From a virus: a DNA stretch of 49,407 bases. The notes under the pieces are model-generated. The model was not told where the DNA came from, ran no database searches, and saw nothing but the letters and a program-made list of their open reading frames with translations. The DNA lies in IMG/VR virus record IMGVR_UViG_3300032770_000030, positions 1 through 49,407 of that record. The stretch is one strand, 5' to 3'. A program made the position numbers and the translations under genes. Positions within the stretch are counted from its first letter, which is position 1, and each line of letters starts with the position of its first letter. Shown here one piece after another: positions 8,793 to 16,030 of the stretch.

Positions 8793-8978
8793 TTAAATCT
8801 TAGGTTTCCCTGCCTTGAACGGATGGGACAGTGTTGTCCCCCCAAGCCCAGGGTCTTGCTTGGTTACAGGATTGGCCGTCATGGGACGGGGAACGTCGGA
8901 CGGAGGGACGGTAATGCCTTTCTTCTGCATTATCATCTTGTAGGTCTCGCCGATGTTGTCACTATGCTTGCCCTTCAT
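8793..8978 (-). CDS. Small hypothetical protein
   Basis: A 61-residue hydrophilic protein (MKGKHSDNIGETYKM...) with a Pro-rich C-terminal half. Its ATG overlaps the upstream stop as ATGA, and GGAGG lies just before it. No recognised family. It belongs to the run of very small proteins downstream of the capsid gene. Confidence 0.5.
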   Translation of the reverse strand: MKGKHSDNIGETYKMIMQKKGITVPPSDVPRPMTANPVTKQDPGLGGTTLSHPFKAGKPKI

Positions 8979-9151
8979 TTTCCTCCCCCTTTGCCACTCC
9001 TACGAGCAGTGGACAAGGCAACGGCGACTGCCTGTTTGTTGGCCTTCGCCTTACCAAACTTCGCCTTAGTGTGGGCGAACGTCTTGCCCTTGTGGAATTC
9101 GGAGATGTTCGAAGAGACGGTCTTCTTCGACTTTCCGCGCTTGAGTGGCAT
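8975..9151 (-). CDS. Small basic protein resembling DUF6496
   Basis: A 58-residue Lys-rich protein starting MPLKRGKSKKTVSSNIS and containing NKQAVAVALSTAR. This pairing of a KRGKSKKT-like start with a KQAVAxALS helix is typical of the DUF6496 family found in phages and bacteria. It ends in an ATGA overlap with the next gene. The charge suggests nucleic-acid contact or packaging, but this is inference. Confidence 0.6.
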   Translation of the reverse strand: MPLKRGKSKKTVSSNISEFHKGKTFAHTKAKFGKAKANKQAVAVALSTARRSGKGGGK

Positions 9152-9161
9152 AACCTATTCC

Positions 9162-9371
9162 TTACTTTTTTGGGGTTGTTAATTTACCCGTAGACCTATC
9201 GATGTTGTATTGCTTTCCATCCTTCTCCCCATATACTGTAGCAACATCTTTGCCTTTCATTCGTTTGTTGTAGGCGTCAATTTTCTGAGCAGCCTTTGCC
9301 CGGAGCTTTTCAAAGTCCGCGTCTGATATATCATCGTCCCCGTAAGGATTTCCCAACGCACCCATCGGCAT
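9162..9371 (-). CDS. Small charged hypothetical protein
   Basis: A 69-residue protein with an acidic N-terminal part (GDDDISDADFEKLR), a helical middle and a basic tail ending TPKK. It is one of a run of four to five mini-proteins between the capsid gene and the minor structural genes. No family recognised. Confidence 0.5.
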   Translation of the reverse strand: MPMGALGNPYGDDDISDADFEKLRAKAAQKIDAYNKRMKGKDVATVYGEKDGKQYNIDRSTGKLTTPKK

Positions 9372-9380
9372 GACGTTCTC

Positions 9381-9542
9381 CTACTTCTTTGGCTTGATGG
9401 GGTTGCCAGATAGCTTGGCGTGACCCATCCTCATTCGAGGAACCCCTACAGCTTTCGAGGGGTTCTTCACCTTGTCGGACATAGGCTTGCCAATCTTCTT
9501 CGTTGGCTTGGCCCCCTTGACCTTCGGCACCTTCTGTTTCAC
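9381..9542 (-). CDS. Small basic Lys/Pro-rich protein (GTG start)
   Basis: A 53-residue Lys-rich peptide read from a GTG at 9542, placed five to six bases after GGAGG. It has the same PK/KK-rich style as its neighbours (VKGAKPTKKIG, ending IKPKK). A longer overlapping frame on the same strand lacks both a ribosome-binding site and this composition. Function unknown; a DNA-binding head component is one possibility. Confidence 0.5.
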   Translation of the reverse strand: MKQKVPKVKGAKPTKKIGKPMSDKVKNPSKAVGVPRMRMGHAKLSGNPIKPKK

Positions 9543-9554
9543 AGCACACCTCCA

Positions 9555-9734
9555 CTACTTATGCAACTTCTTCAGGGTTTGGGCTAGACGAGCACGCTTT
9601 CCAATCTTGCCGCCCTTGGAGGCTGCTTTAGCGAGCTTGGACGCAGGGATTTTCTGTCCTTGCGGAACCCCAAGCTCTTTATGTAGTGCGCCGGGGTGCT
9701 TGATAGCACCTTTAATCCACTTCTTGGTGGCCAT
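9555..9734 (-). CDS. Conserved small basic phage protein
   Basis: A 59-residue protein starting MATKKWIKGAIKHPGAL and ending ARLAQTLKKLHK. The pattern KWIKGAIKHPGALxxxLGV plus a C-terminal RARLAQTLKK is a widespread small phage protein usually next to the major capsid gene. It begins two bases from the capsid stop. Role unknown; the conserved position suggests head assembly or DNA contact. Confidence 0.65.
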   Translation of the reverse strand: MATKKWIKGAIKHPGALHKELGVPQGQKIPASKLAKAASKGGKIGKRARLAQTLKKLHK

Positions 9735-9736
9735 GA

Positions 9737-10660
9737 TTACGGGCCATTCGAGCCGAACAGGCCACGAGGATCGGTCCAGAAGAACGAGTAGCGTTCACGA
9801 GACTTGGCCTTCGCATTGCCTGTATCGAAGTCGTTGTCCTGCTCGAACGTGATGGCAACCCGTTGGTACATCTTCATGCCGTCCGGGCAGTTCGTGCGAA
9901 TGAACCATGCGTGCGGGGACGTGAAGTAGTGGTTGACGTGGATGCCGCCAGGGATAGTGCCTTCGGCTTTGATGACGTTGATGTCATTGTTGGCCGTACC
10001 CGACTGGAACACAGACTTCATGATCCGGTTAGCGTTGAACCACTCCTGGCGTGGGACCAGGAGGGACTGCGGCATGATGTTGATGAGGTTGCCAACGTCG
10101 TCCGTTGCGCCCATGATCTGGATGATTAGGTCTTCCAGCGAGGCTTCGGAGAGGTCTGCGCCGACCGCCAACATGTTGCTGAAGGTTCCGCCCGAGGTGT
10201 TCGGGTGGGCCGTGTTCAGCAGGGACACCGTATCGCCACCGGGATAGGACGACGAGAAGGCGTTGTTGTAGATGTTGGCCGCAACGTTCTCCTTGGTTTG
10301 GCGGAACGAGAACGCCAACGATGCTGCGCGGCGCTTCGACACCTTCTCGTAGAGATTGTCCTCCAGTTCTTCCTGGGTCACGATGTAACCGAGGGAGTAT
10401 GCCAGGTGGACGTAGCGTGAGATGAAGCCTTGCACCTCAGCGGTGTAGACCGTGCCAGCACCTTCCGGCTTGACCGACGCGGGGCCAAAACCAATGACCT
10501 GCACGTCTTCCTCGTAGTTCATGTGCGAGGTGTCTTGCATAAAGAGGTGCGGCCATTCTTCCTGGTGTTCCGCGTAGGTACGACCCCACCAGGCTTTGAT
10601 GCCTGGCCAGAGCGCCTTGGGGTGTGCGCCTGTTGTGATTACGCCGCCAATAGCAGCCAT
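9737..10660 (-). CDS. Major capsid protein, HK97-like fold
   Basis: A 307-residue protein. The N-terminal region (HPKALWPGIKAWWGRTYAEH), the long central helix (YEKVSKRRAASLAFSFRQTK) and the final TFEQDNDFDTGNAKAKSRERY resemble the Mu gpT-like branch of HK97-fold capsid proteins, in which the last part forms the A and P domains. The scaffold gene lies a few genes upstream and a decoration-like gene directly upstream, as expected. Length fits. The exact subfamily is not certain. Confidence 0.75.
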   Translation of the reverse strand: MAAIGGVITTGAHPKALWPGIKAWWGRTYAEHQEEWPHLFMQDTSHMNYEEDVQVIGFGPASVKPEGAGTVYTAEVQGFISRYVHLAYSLGYIVTQEELEDNLYEKVSKRRAASLAFSFRQTKENVAANIYNNAFSSSYPGGDTVSLLNTAHPNTSGGTFSNMLAVGADLSEASLEDLIIQIMGATDDVGNLINIMPQSLLVPRQEWFNANRIMKSVFQSGTANNDINVIKAEGTIPGGIHVNHYFTSPHAWFIRTNCPDGMKMYQRVAITFEQDNDFDTGNAKAKSRERYSFFWTDPRGLFGSNGP

Positions 10661-10672
10661 GATGATCTCCTA

Positions 10673-11317
10673 TTAGACGCCGATGACACCGGCAGAGTTG
10701 CCGAAGACGTGGGTGTTGATACGAACCAGCAACGGACAGTAGGCACCAAACGGGACTACGTTGACGCGCTGCGGGACGCCGATGACCTTCAGGGGCAGGC
10801 CAGCAGTCGTTGCAAGGTCAGCGCCGTGCGCAAACGTGCCCGAGACCGGCCCATAGGTCGTCGCAGGAGCGGTCGGCGTGAAGGTGACGTTGTAGTTGAC
10901 CGTGGTCGCGGCTGTCAGGGCCGTTGTGTTGTCGCACTGGATTTCGAACACGAGGTTCGGGTCGTCAGCAATCCACACGTAGTAGGCATATGCCTTGGTG
11001 GCCGGGACCGACATCACGTTGAGGTTGACGTTCTGGCCTTGCGGGTTGCCAGCGCCAGTACCGATGGGAGCAACCTGAACGCCCACGATAGGGCCGACAA
11101 GCTGCGTGGTCGATGTAACGTGGGTGCCCAGGGTGTAGCCCGTAACACCAGGAACACCGTTGGTGTCCACTGTGTTGGTAAGCTGCATCAGGTCGCCAAT
11201 GTAGTAGGCGATGGCATCGGACGAGGCGATGTAGTACAGGTTCGCCTTGCCGGTCCAGGGGGCACCGTTCGTGTACGCCACAGGCTGACAGCCATGTGGG
11301 GCGTTCGGGTTTGCCAT
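10673..11317 (-). CDS. Probable capsid decoration / minor head protein
   Basis: A 214-residue Ala/Thr/Val-rich beta protein starting MANPNAPHGCQPVAYTNG. The N-terminal segment and the central PVSGTFAHGAD resemble proteins encoded just before podovirus capsid genes. It has no signal peptide. Position between the 181-residue protein and the capsid gene supports a head role, probably decoration; this remains inference. Confidence 0.6.
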   Translation of the reverse strand: MANPNAPHGCQPVAYTNGAPWTGKANLYYIASSDAIAYYIGDLMQLTNTVDTNGVPGVTGYTLGTHVTSTTQLVGPIVGVQVAPIGTGAGNPQGQNVNLNVMSVPATKAYAYYVWIADDPNLVFEIQCDNTTALTAATTVNYNVTFTPTAPATTYGPVSGTFAHGADLATTAGLPLKVIGVPQRVNVVPFGAYCPLLVRINTHVFGNSAGVIGV

Positions 11318-11329
11318 TTCAAGACTCCA

Positions 11330-11875
11330 TTATCGAGAGCGATTTTGCTGGTAGGAGATGCCTTCCTTGGGGGAATAGCCCTGCTCCACCGAAGCTACAT
11401 TCCCGGTCTTGATGGCTCGATCAATGGTGTCATTGCGCTTCTGGTAGAAGGCTTGATTCTCCTCAAACCACTCTTTCTTGATCTTCATCAAGAAGGCGTA
11501 GATGGGATCGCCCTTGTCGGTGTAGCCAACAATCCGGCTAACTTTGTCGCCCGTCATCGGCTCGGCGCTGATGCGGAGATTCACTTCCTCGATTTCGTCT
11601 GGATGGACGAACTCATAACCGTTGGCCAGCGCTTCCTGGACCCTGCCGTCCATATCATTGCGCCAGTACGGGTGATAGCCCGAAGCTATGAGTCTGCTAC
11701 AGTCTACACCAAGTTTCGAACCACCGCCAATCATTCTACGGCGCGGCATACTTGAAGTGTTACCAGATGTAACAGAGTCAGGTGCAGCAGCGGGTGATGG
11801 GGCCAGATCAGCCACCACTTGGTCCCTGCGCGGCATCTGTTCGATGGGCGGATTGGGTGTGAAGGGTTTGGACAT
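11330..11875 (-). CDS. Conserved head-region protein
   Basis: A 181-residue hydrophilic protein with an unstructured Pro/Arg-rich first 60 residues and a conserved block GYHPYWRNDMDGRVQEAL followed by charged helices. Similar proteins occur between scaffold and capsid genes in podoviruses. The start overlaps the scaffold stop by one base. Function unknown; a minor head or assembly factor is possible. Confidence 0.55.
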   Translation of the reverse strand: MSKPFTPNPPIEQMPRRDQVVADLAPSPAAAPDSVTSGNTSSMPRRRMIGGGSKLGVDCSRLIASGYHPYWRNDMDGRVQEALANGYEFVHPDEIEEVNLRISAEPMTGDKVSRIVGYTDKGDPIYAFLMKIKKEWFEENQAFYQKRNDTIDRAIKTGNVASVEQGYSPKEGISYQQNRSR

Positions 11876-12741
11876 TATTCATACTCCTTGAGGTACTCGG
11901 CTTGCGCCGCTTTTTCATCGAGAGGCTTCCTGGTCTTCAGGTCCACATAGTAGCCTGCTGCATAGAAGCGCTTGAACTGGGCTTTGGCTTCGGCAGGGAG
12001 CTTGTCGAAGGCACTCTTGCCAACGGGGGTACGGGAGCCACCTGCGCTGGACGAGCTTGATCCACCACTGGCTTCGAACATCTGTGCCGGTGCCTCATCG
12101 CCGCCGAAGGCTTTAGGGAACATCTTCTTGACCTTTCTCGTGACCTCAGGGAGGATGTCATTGGGGGTGAAGTTGGTCCCTGCCCTGGCCTGCATCAGCT
12201 TTGCAGCTACGCCATTGGCATAGTCTACCATCTCCTCGTTGCCGTCTGTGTACCAGGGGTTGGCGTCCATCCAGGCACGAACCTCGGGGTGCATCTGCTG
12301 AGGGCCTTGTGGGGGGGCCTTGACCTTCGGTACGGCTGACGCAGAGTTCTTCAACTGATCCATCTGTTCGTCATACTCGGCGGCTGATTCGTGGTCGCCT
12401 GCTGCGATGGCATCACGCTTGGCCTTCTTCAGTGATGCAAGCGCATTTGCCGTTGCACGTTCCTCAACTTTCGCAAGGTACTCACGCAGTTCCGCAACCG
12501 TTGCACCAGTGTTGCGCAGTTCCGCTTCAAGTGCCGCCGTCCTCTCACGCTCCTTTTTGAGCGCCTTACGTAGGATCGGATTGATTTCACGGCCCCTGCG
12601 GACGAACGTTTCCGCATCACTCCACTCCTCGGGCTTGCCCTTCCACTGGTCCTGCGGGACCCAACCTTGCTCCTGGGCTTCTGCCAGAATGGAAGGGTCG
12701 AGGCCGCTTTCTTCACCACCTTCTTCGATTATGTCACTCAT
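11875..12741 (-). CDS. Capsid scaffolding protein
   Basis: A 288-residue, strongly charged protein. It contains a coiled-coil stretch at about 60-135 (KKERERTAALEAELRN, LREYLAKVEERA), a Gly/Ser-rich linker near 228-238 and a basic C-terminal part (KAQFKRFYAAGYYVD), the arrangement of podovirus scaffolds that bind the capsid shell through a C-terminal helix. Located upstream of the capsid gene. The motif VPQDQWKGKPEEW near the N-terminus is typical of this scaffold type. Confidence 0.75.
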   Translation of the reverse strand: MSDIIEEGGEESGLDPSILAEAQEQGWVPQDQWKGKPEEWSDAETFVRRGREINPILRKALKKERERTAALEAELRNTGATVAELREYLAKVEERATANALASLKKAKRDAIAAGDHESAAEYDEQMDQLKNSASAVPKVKAPPQGPQQMHPEVRAWMDANPWYTDGNEEMVDYANGVAAKLMQARAGTNFTPNDILPEVTRKVKKMFPKAFGGDEAPAQMFEASGGSSSSSAGGSRTPVGKSAFDKLPAEAKAQFKRFYAAGYYVDLKTRKPLDEKAAQAEYLKEYE

Positions 12742-12920
12742 TTCTTAAGCTCCTGTACCTTGATAAGTTCCATGTTGTTGTGGATATAGAAGACTTGTTC
12801 TGTATTGGCCGGAACAACATGTGCAGAGACGCTTACGGTCTTCCCATCGTTGTCAATATATCTGCATAGAACTTCTACTTCCCACCCTGCATGGGCGTTG
12901 ACAGTTACCATAGTTGTCAT
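12738..12920 (-). CDS. Small beta-sheet hypothetical protein
   Basis: A 60-residue protein with the alternating pattern VTVNAHAGWEVEVLCRYID and a C-terminal HNNMELIKVQEL. It starts at an ATGA overlap with the GroES-like gene, preceded by AAGGAG. The coupling suggests it acts with the co-chaperonin or scaffold, but there is no family evidence. Confidence 0.5.
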   Translation of the reverse strand: MTTMVTVNAHAGWEVEVLCRYIDNDGKTVSVSAHVVPANTEQVFYIHNNMELIKVQELKK

Positions 12921-13249
12921 TTGTCTTCTCCTTGAGGGAACACCATCACAATATCCAGGTCGTGCATAACCCTGTAGAGGTGGCCGTCACCTTCATCGTG
13001 GAGGTAGCCTGCGTACTTGGCGAACTTTACCTTGTCACCAACGACTGCCCAGGGAGCGGGCTGGTCGGCCCACGCACATGAACCTGCTGCGACGAGGGTG
13101 CCTGTCATCTGCGCCATTGCGTCGCGCTCAGTCTTCTGGCCGGGGAGAACAATGCCGCCCTTCGTTACCTCTTCTACCTTGTCCATTGCAACGAGGATTT
13201 TGTTGCCACAAGGACGCCACTTCGTTTCAGTTGCTGACATCTTCTTCAT
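12917..13249 (-). CDS. GroES-like co-chaperonin (Cpn10 fold)
   Basis: A 110-residue protein matching the Cpn10 pattern along its length. It begins with the strand RPCGNKILVAMDKVE, then the mobile-loop-like VTKGGIVLPGQ (the GroEL-binding IVL tripeptide), a second strand GTLVAAG, the VGDKVKFAKYAG strand, and a C-terminal DLDIVMVF. Phage co-chaperonins such as T4 gp31 replace host GroES so that large or unusual capsid proteins fit in GroEL. Its place in the head-gene cluster, next to the scaffold, supports a capsid-folding role. The start is the first of two nearby ATGs; the second (three codons later) is also possible. Confidence 0.8.
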   Translation of the reverse strand: MKKMSATETKWRPCGNKILVAMDKVEEVTKGGIVLPGQKTERDAMAQMTGTLVAAGSCAWADQPAPWAVVGDKVKFAKYAGYLHDEGDGHLYRVMHDLDIVMVFPQGEDK

Positions 13250-13466
13250 CCATTCCTAGTAGGTACTCATATACTTCGTATGCGCCTATGAGTTTGGCTT
13301 CCTTCACCTTGGTGTCAAGGGGGTCCTCAGAAAGGGCTACCTGCTGTCGGAACCGCTCCAAATGGGCCGCCTCCAGGTCCTTCAGGTGCTGTTGCAGCAT
13401 TGCCCATAGCGCCTGCGTTACCGGATGGTCCCGCCATAGAACCCATTCCTCCTGACTCACTTCCAT
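13227..13466 (-). CDS. Small helical protein overlapping the portal 3' end
   Basis: A 79-residue acidic helical protein (VSQEEWVLWRDHPVTQAL ... YEVYEYLLGMDEED). The block W-x-DHPVTxAL followed by a coiled coil is seen in small proteins encoded after phage portals. A GGAG seven bases before the ATG supports translation. It shares 140 bases with the portal gene in another frame, so one tail of the two proteins is probably a late extension. Confidence 0.55.
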   Translation of the reverse strand: MEVSQEEWVLWRDHPVTQALWAMLQQHLKDLEAAHLERFRQQVALSEDPLDTKVKEAKLIGAYEVYEYLLGMDEEDVSN

Positions 13467-15627
13467 TGTCCTGCTCCTTGCTCATTGACTGGAGAATCTT
13501 GATGGCCTCCAGTACGCCTTCCTGCTTGTTCTTGGCTGCGCCAATCTGCGCCTCCAGCAGAGCTATCTGATGGCCGGTATCGACACCTTTGGCCTCGGCC
13601 AGCGTCTGGACGACTTGGGCCTCCAGTAGCTTGATCTCTGCGGCCTGCTTCTCTGCGCCTTGCACCAGTTCCAGGAGTTTGATCTTGAAGTTCAGTTGCG
13701 CCTTCATCTGCTCTGCCTGTGCCTTCATCTGCGCCTCTGCGATCTTGGGGTTGGGCATCGGAGGCACTGCGAACGGTCCCTTCGGATCGGGCAGGAACAT
13801 GTCGATGTTGGGCACCTTCAGAGCCTGGAGGTAGTACTTGTTCACCTGGTAGAGGTCATATCCGGGGCTAGTATGGGCGGCTTGCAACAGTGCAGTTGCC
13901 TGATTATAGCGTTGCGCATCGGACATGTAGAAAGGATCAGCGGCTGACCGGATTGTGACACCACCCCCACGGTAAAGGGCAGCGGCCTGCTTTGACTCAG
14001 GAGACACAGCCTTGGCATAGTAGGGCATATCCTCAGAGAGGAAGATCGTGTTAAGACGGTATAGCTTGCGGAACTCCTGGGTTTGGGCACGATGGGTACG
14101 CTTGTAGATGCCATTGAAGACCTTCATGCCCTGCTCGACCATCGCCCTGCTGGTCTCAGCGGGAGTGTTCTGGCCGGGGTTCTTGCCCTGGAGGATGTCT
14201 ACTGCGCCAGCAATGGCTTCGCCATACTCGATCAGAAGAGTGAGGAGTTGGAACAGGGTAGGAGACGGTTGTGGCGTTGGGAGAGGAAATACGTTTTTCC
14301 GCAAGTCGTCTCCAGTACTATCCACAGTCTTCCATTCACCCGGTCGGAAGCGATACTCGCCCTTTTTATTCTTGAACCCGCGACCAACGAACCCTCCACC
14401 CGCCGTCGCAAGCGTGCCAGAGTCGAGGAGTTGATTAATTGCGCTATCAATGGTCTCATTGATGGGGCCAAGTAATGCACCGAATCCGAGGTCATAGAAG
14501 CCTCCATCGGGCGAAGGGATGAAGGGGTACTTGGTGAAGGCGCAGATCGGCTCGATTCGCAGGAGCTTACCGGAGGGGGTGAAGGTTACGCCCGAGCGGG
14601 TAAAGCGAGGCACAATCCTCAGTACTTGACGTGTGTCATAGCGGACAGTGACAGTGTAGGGTTCGCCGTAACCGTCGTGGTCAAGGTCAAGTGTACGATG
14701 CTGTTCCAGTAGTTCATAGGGAGCGTCGTGGTCATTGGGTTGCTGAACAAGGCCCATGCGCTCATTCTGCTGCTGGTCAGTTGAGTAAGTGAGGGTAGGC
14801 TCGGGCTTGGGAGCTTCAGGATGGAACTCACTGAAGATACCTCTTGCAACGCGCTCGTAACATTCGTTGGCTGAGAGGTAAATGATTTGAGTGAGACGGG
14901 GAGCATGCTCGATGTCGCGGGTGAAGTAGTCAACCACTATGTCGCGAGGGCTGACGCACTCGCTGACGTTGTGGCAACGGATCGGATCGAAGTAGGTCTT
15001 CTTGAAGACGCAGCCAAGGATGGCCTGGATGAGGAGAGCCTTGTCGTGGTTCTCTTCCCACATCTCATCTTCTTCAAGAATCTGGTAGGACATGTGTTCG
15101 GCAATGGCTTGCGCACGATCCATCTGCTGATCGTAGGCCATCTTCATCTGCATGGCTTTCTGCTGGAACTGCTGCTGCATCGCCTGCGCCCGTGGGTCAG
15201 GAGGTTGGCCAGGCTTCTGCGGAGGCATCGGCGGCATGCGCAGCTTAGGCATCGAACCCACAGGACGAGCAGCCACAGGGGTAGGACCGTTGACCAGAGC
15301 AGGATAAGCACGAGACTGGTATTGCATTGCCGCGATGGTGATGAGCGGGAACTTGACATTGGCGGCACCTTCCCAGGGGAATGTCTTCTTCTCCGTGACC
15401 TGGAGGGCGAGGCGCAAGGCGTTCTTCATACGCTCTTCCCACTCGTAGCGGGATTGGCGGTCATTCTCGAAGTCCTGCACAACCATATGGCCGAGCGCCG
15501 CCATCTCCTCGTCCGTGAAGCGGGGAACAAGGTTGGGTGAGCGCATCATCGCCTCATCGAGAGGGATGTGCGTTGTGAAGTCTACCGGCAACCATTCATT
15601 GCCGTCTTTTTCCTGCTCGTCCATCAT
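13327..15627 (-). CDS. Portal protein (P22-type head-to-tail connector)
   Basis: A 766-residue protein of portal length for the P22/T7 group. Landmarks are the N-terminal FPWEGAANVKFPLI block, a Pro-rich loop (MPPMPPQKPG), DIVVDYFTRDIEHAPR, the central YGEAIAGAVDILQGKNPGQNTP clip-to-wing region, and a C-terminal coiled-coil barrel (AQMKAQAEQMKAQLNFKI) that ends in a Gly/Ala-rich tail. It forms the dodecameric DNA channel at one vertex. Two adjacent ATGs (15627 and 15624) exist, and the second is better spaced from GGAG. The start overlaps the preceding gene as ATGA. Confidence 0.85.
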   Translation of the reverse strand: MMDEQEKDGNEWLPVDFTTHIPLDEAMMRSPNLVPRFTDEEMAALGHMVVQDFENDRQSRYEWEERMKNALRLALQVTEKKTFPWEGAANVKFPLITIAAMQYQSRAYPALVNGPTPVAARPVGSMPKLRMPPMPPQKPGQPPDPRAQAMQQQFQQKAMQMKMAYDQQMDRAQAIAEHMSYQILEEDEMWEENHDKALLIQAILGCVFKKTYFDPIRCHNVSECVSPRDIVVDYFTRDIEHAPRLTQIIYLSANECYERVARGIFSEFHPEAPKPEPTLTYSTDQQQNERMGLVQQPNDHDAPYELLEQHRTLDLDHDGYGEPYTVTVRYDTRQVLRIVPRFTRSGVTFTPSGKLLRIEPICAFTKYPFIPSPDGGFYDLGFGALLGPINETIDSAINQLLDSGTLATAGGGFVGRGFKNKKGEYRFRPGEWKTVDSTGDDLRKNVFPLPTPQPSPTLFQLLTLLIEYGEAIAGAVDILQGKNPGQNTPAETSRAMVEQGMKVFNGIYKRTHRAQTQEFRKLYRLNTIFLSEDMPYYAKAVSPESKQAAALYRGGGVTIRSAADPFYMSDAQRYNQATALLQAAHTSPGYDLYQVNKYYLQALKVPNIDMFLPDPKGPFAVPPMPNPKIAEAQMKAQAEQMKAQLNFKIKLLELVQGAEKQAAEIKLLEAQVVQTLAEAKGVDTGHQIALLEAQIGAAKNKQEGVLEAIKILQSMSKEQDNGSESGGMGSMAGPSGNAGAMGNAATAPEGPGGGPFGAVPTAGSPF

Positions 15628-15788
15628 TCACTCCGGTTAATGATGTTCCACTTCAGGTATTCAAGGACGCCCACGAGTTCCGAGTTACGCATGTTCCAAA
15701 ATTCCTCTCTGAGCATTACCTTCCAGAGTTCATCCTGAAGGTCGCTGGGGAGCTTTTCCTTGGGCTTGAATTGAAATACGTCGGCCAT
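15624..15788 (-). CDS. Small hypothetical protein upstream of portal
   Basis: A 54-residue protein starting MADVFQFKPKEKLP, mostly helical, ending YLKWNIINRSE. The true ATG is at 15788 behind GGGG; longer frame extensions upstream overlap another gene. It overlaps the portal start. Similar short proteins occur between terminase and portal in podoviruses; role unknown. Confidence 0.6.
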   Translation of the reverse strand: MADVFQFKPKEKLPSDLQDELWKVMLREEFWNMRNSELVGVLEYLKWNIINRSE

Positions 15789-15789
15789 G

Positions 15790-15903
15790 CTATACCCCAA
15801 AGTCACACTGACAGGTAGAAACATCGCGGCCACAGAGGCCACACTGATTGTATGTACGGCTGTGGCGGTCGATGCGTGCGGCCCCGCACAGGAGCGTAGC
15901 CAC
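15790..15903 (-). CDS. Cys-rich zinc-knuckle-like mini-protein
   Basis: A 37-residue peptide from a GTG at 15903, seven bases after GGAG, ending NQCGLCGRDVSTCQCDFGV. The pattern CxxC-x(6)-CxC suggests a metal-binding knuckle. It lies exactly in the otherwise empty gap between terminase and the next gene, two bases before that gene. No family known; the start codon is uncertain and the frame is open further upstream. Confidence 0.4.
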   Translation of the reverse strand: MATLLCGAARIDRHSRTYNQCGLCGRDVSTCQCDFGV

Positions 15904-16030
15904 GATCCTTCTCCAGTCAAGGACGGCTGCTCCCCCTCCTTGCGTCGGGGTCCGCTCCGATCCTTGACAGGAGCCTCTCGGATCGCGTCTTACGCCCGCG
16001 CGTGGTCCACCCTCATGCGCCCACCCCATC

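Noticed and set aside
10430-11755. A 441-codon plus-strand open frame opposite capsid genes
   Set aside because: It runs antisense to three well supported structural genes, has no ribosome-binding site and an Arg/His/Val-rich composition typical of a shadow frame.
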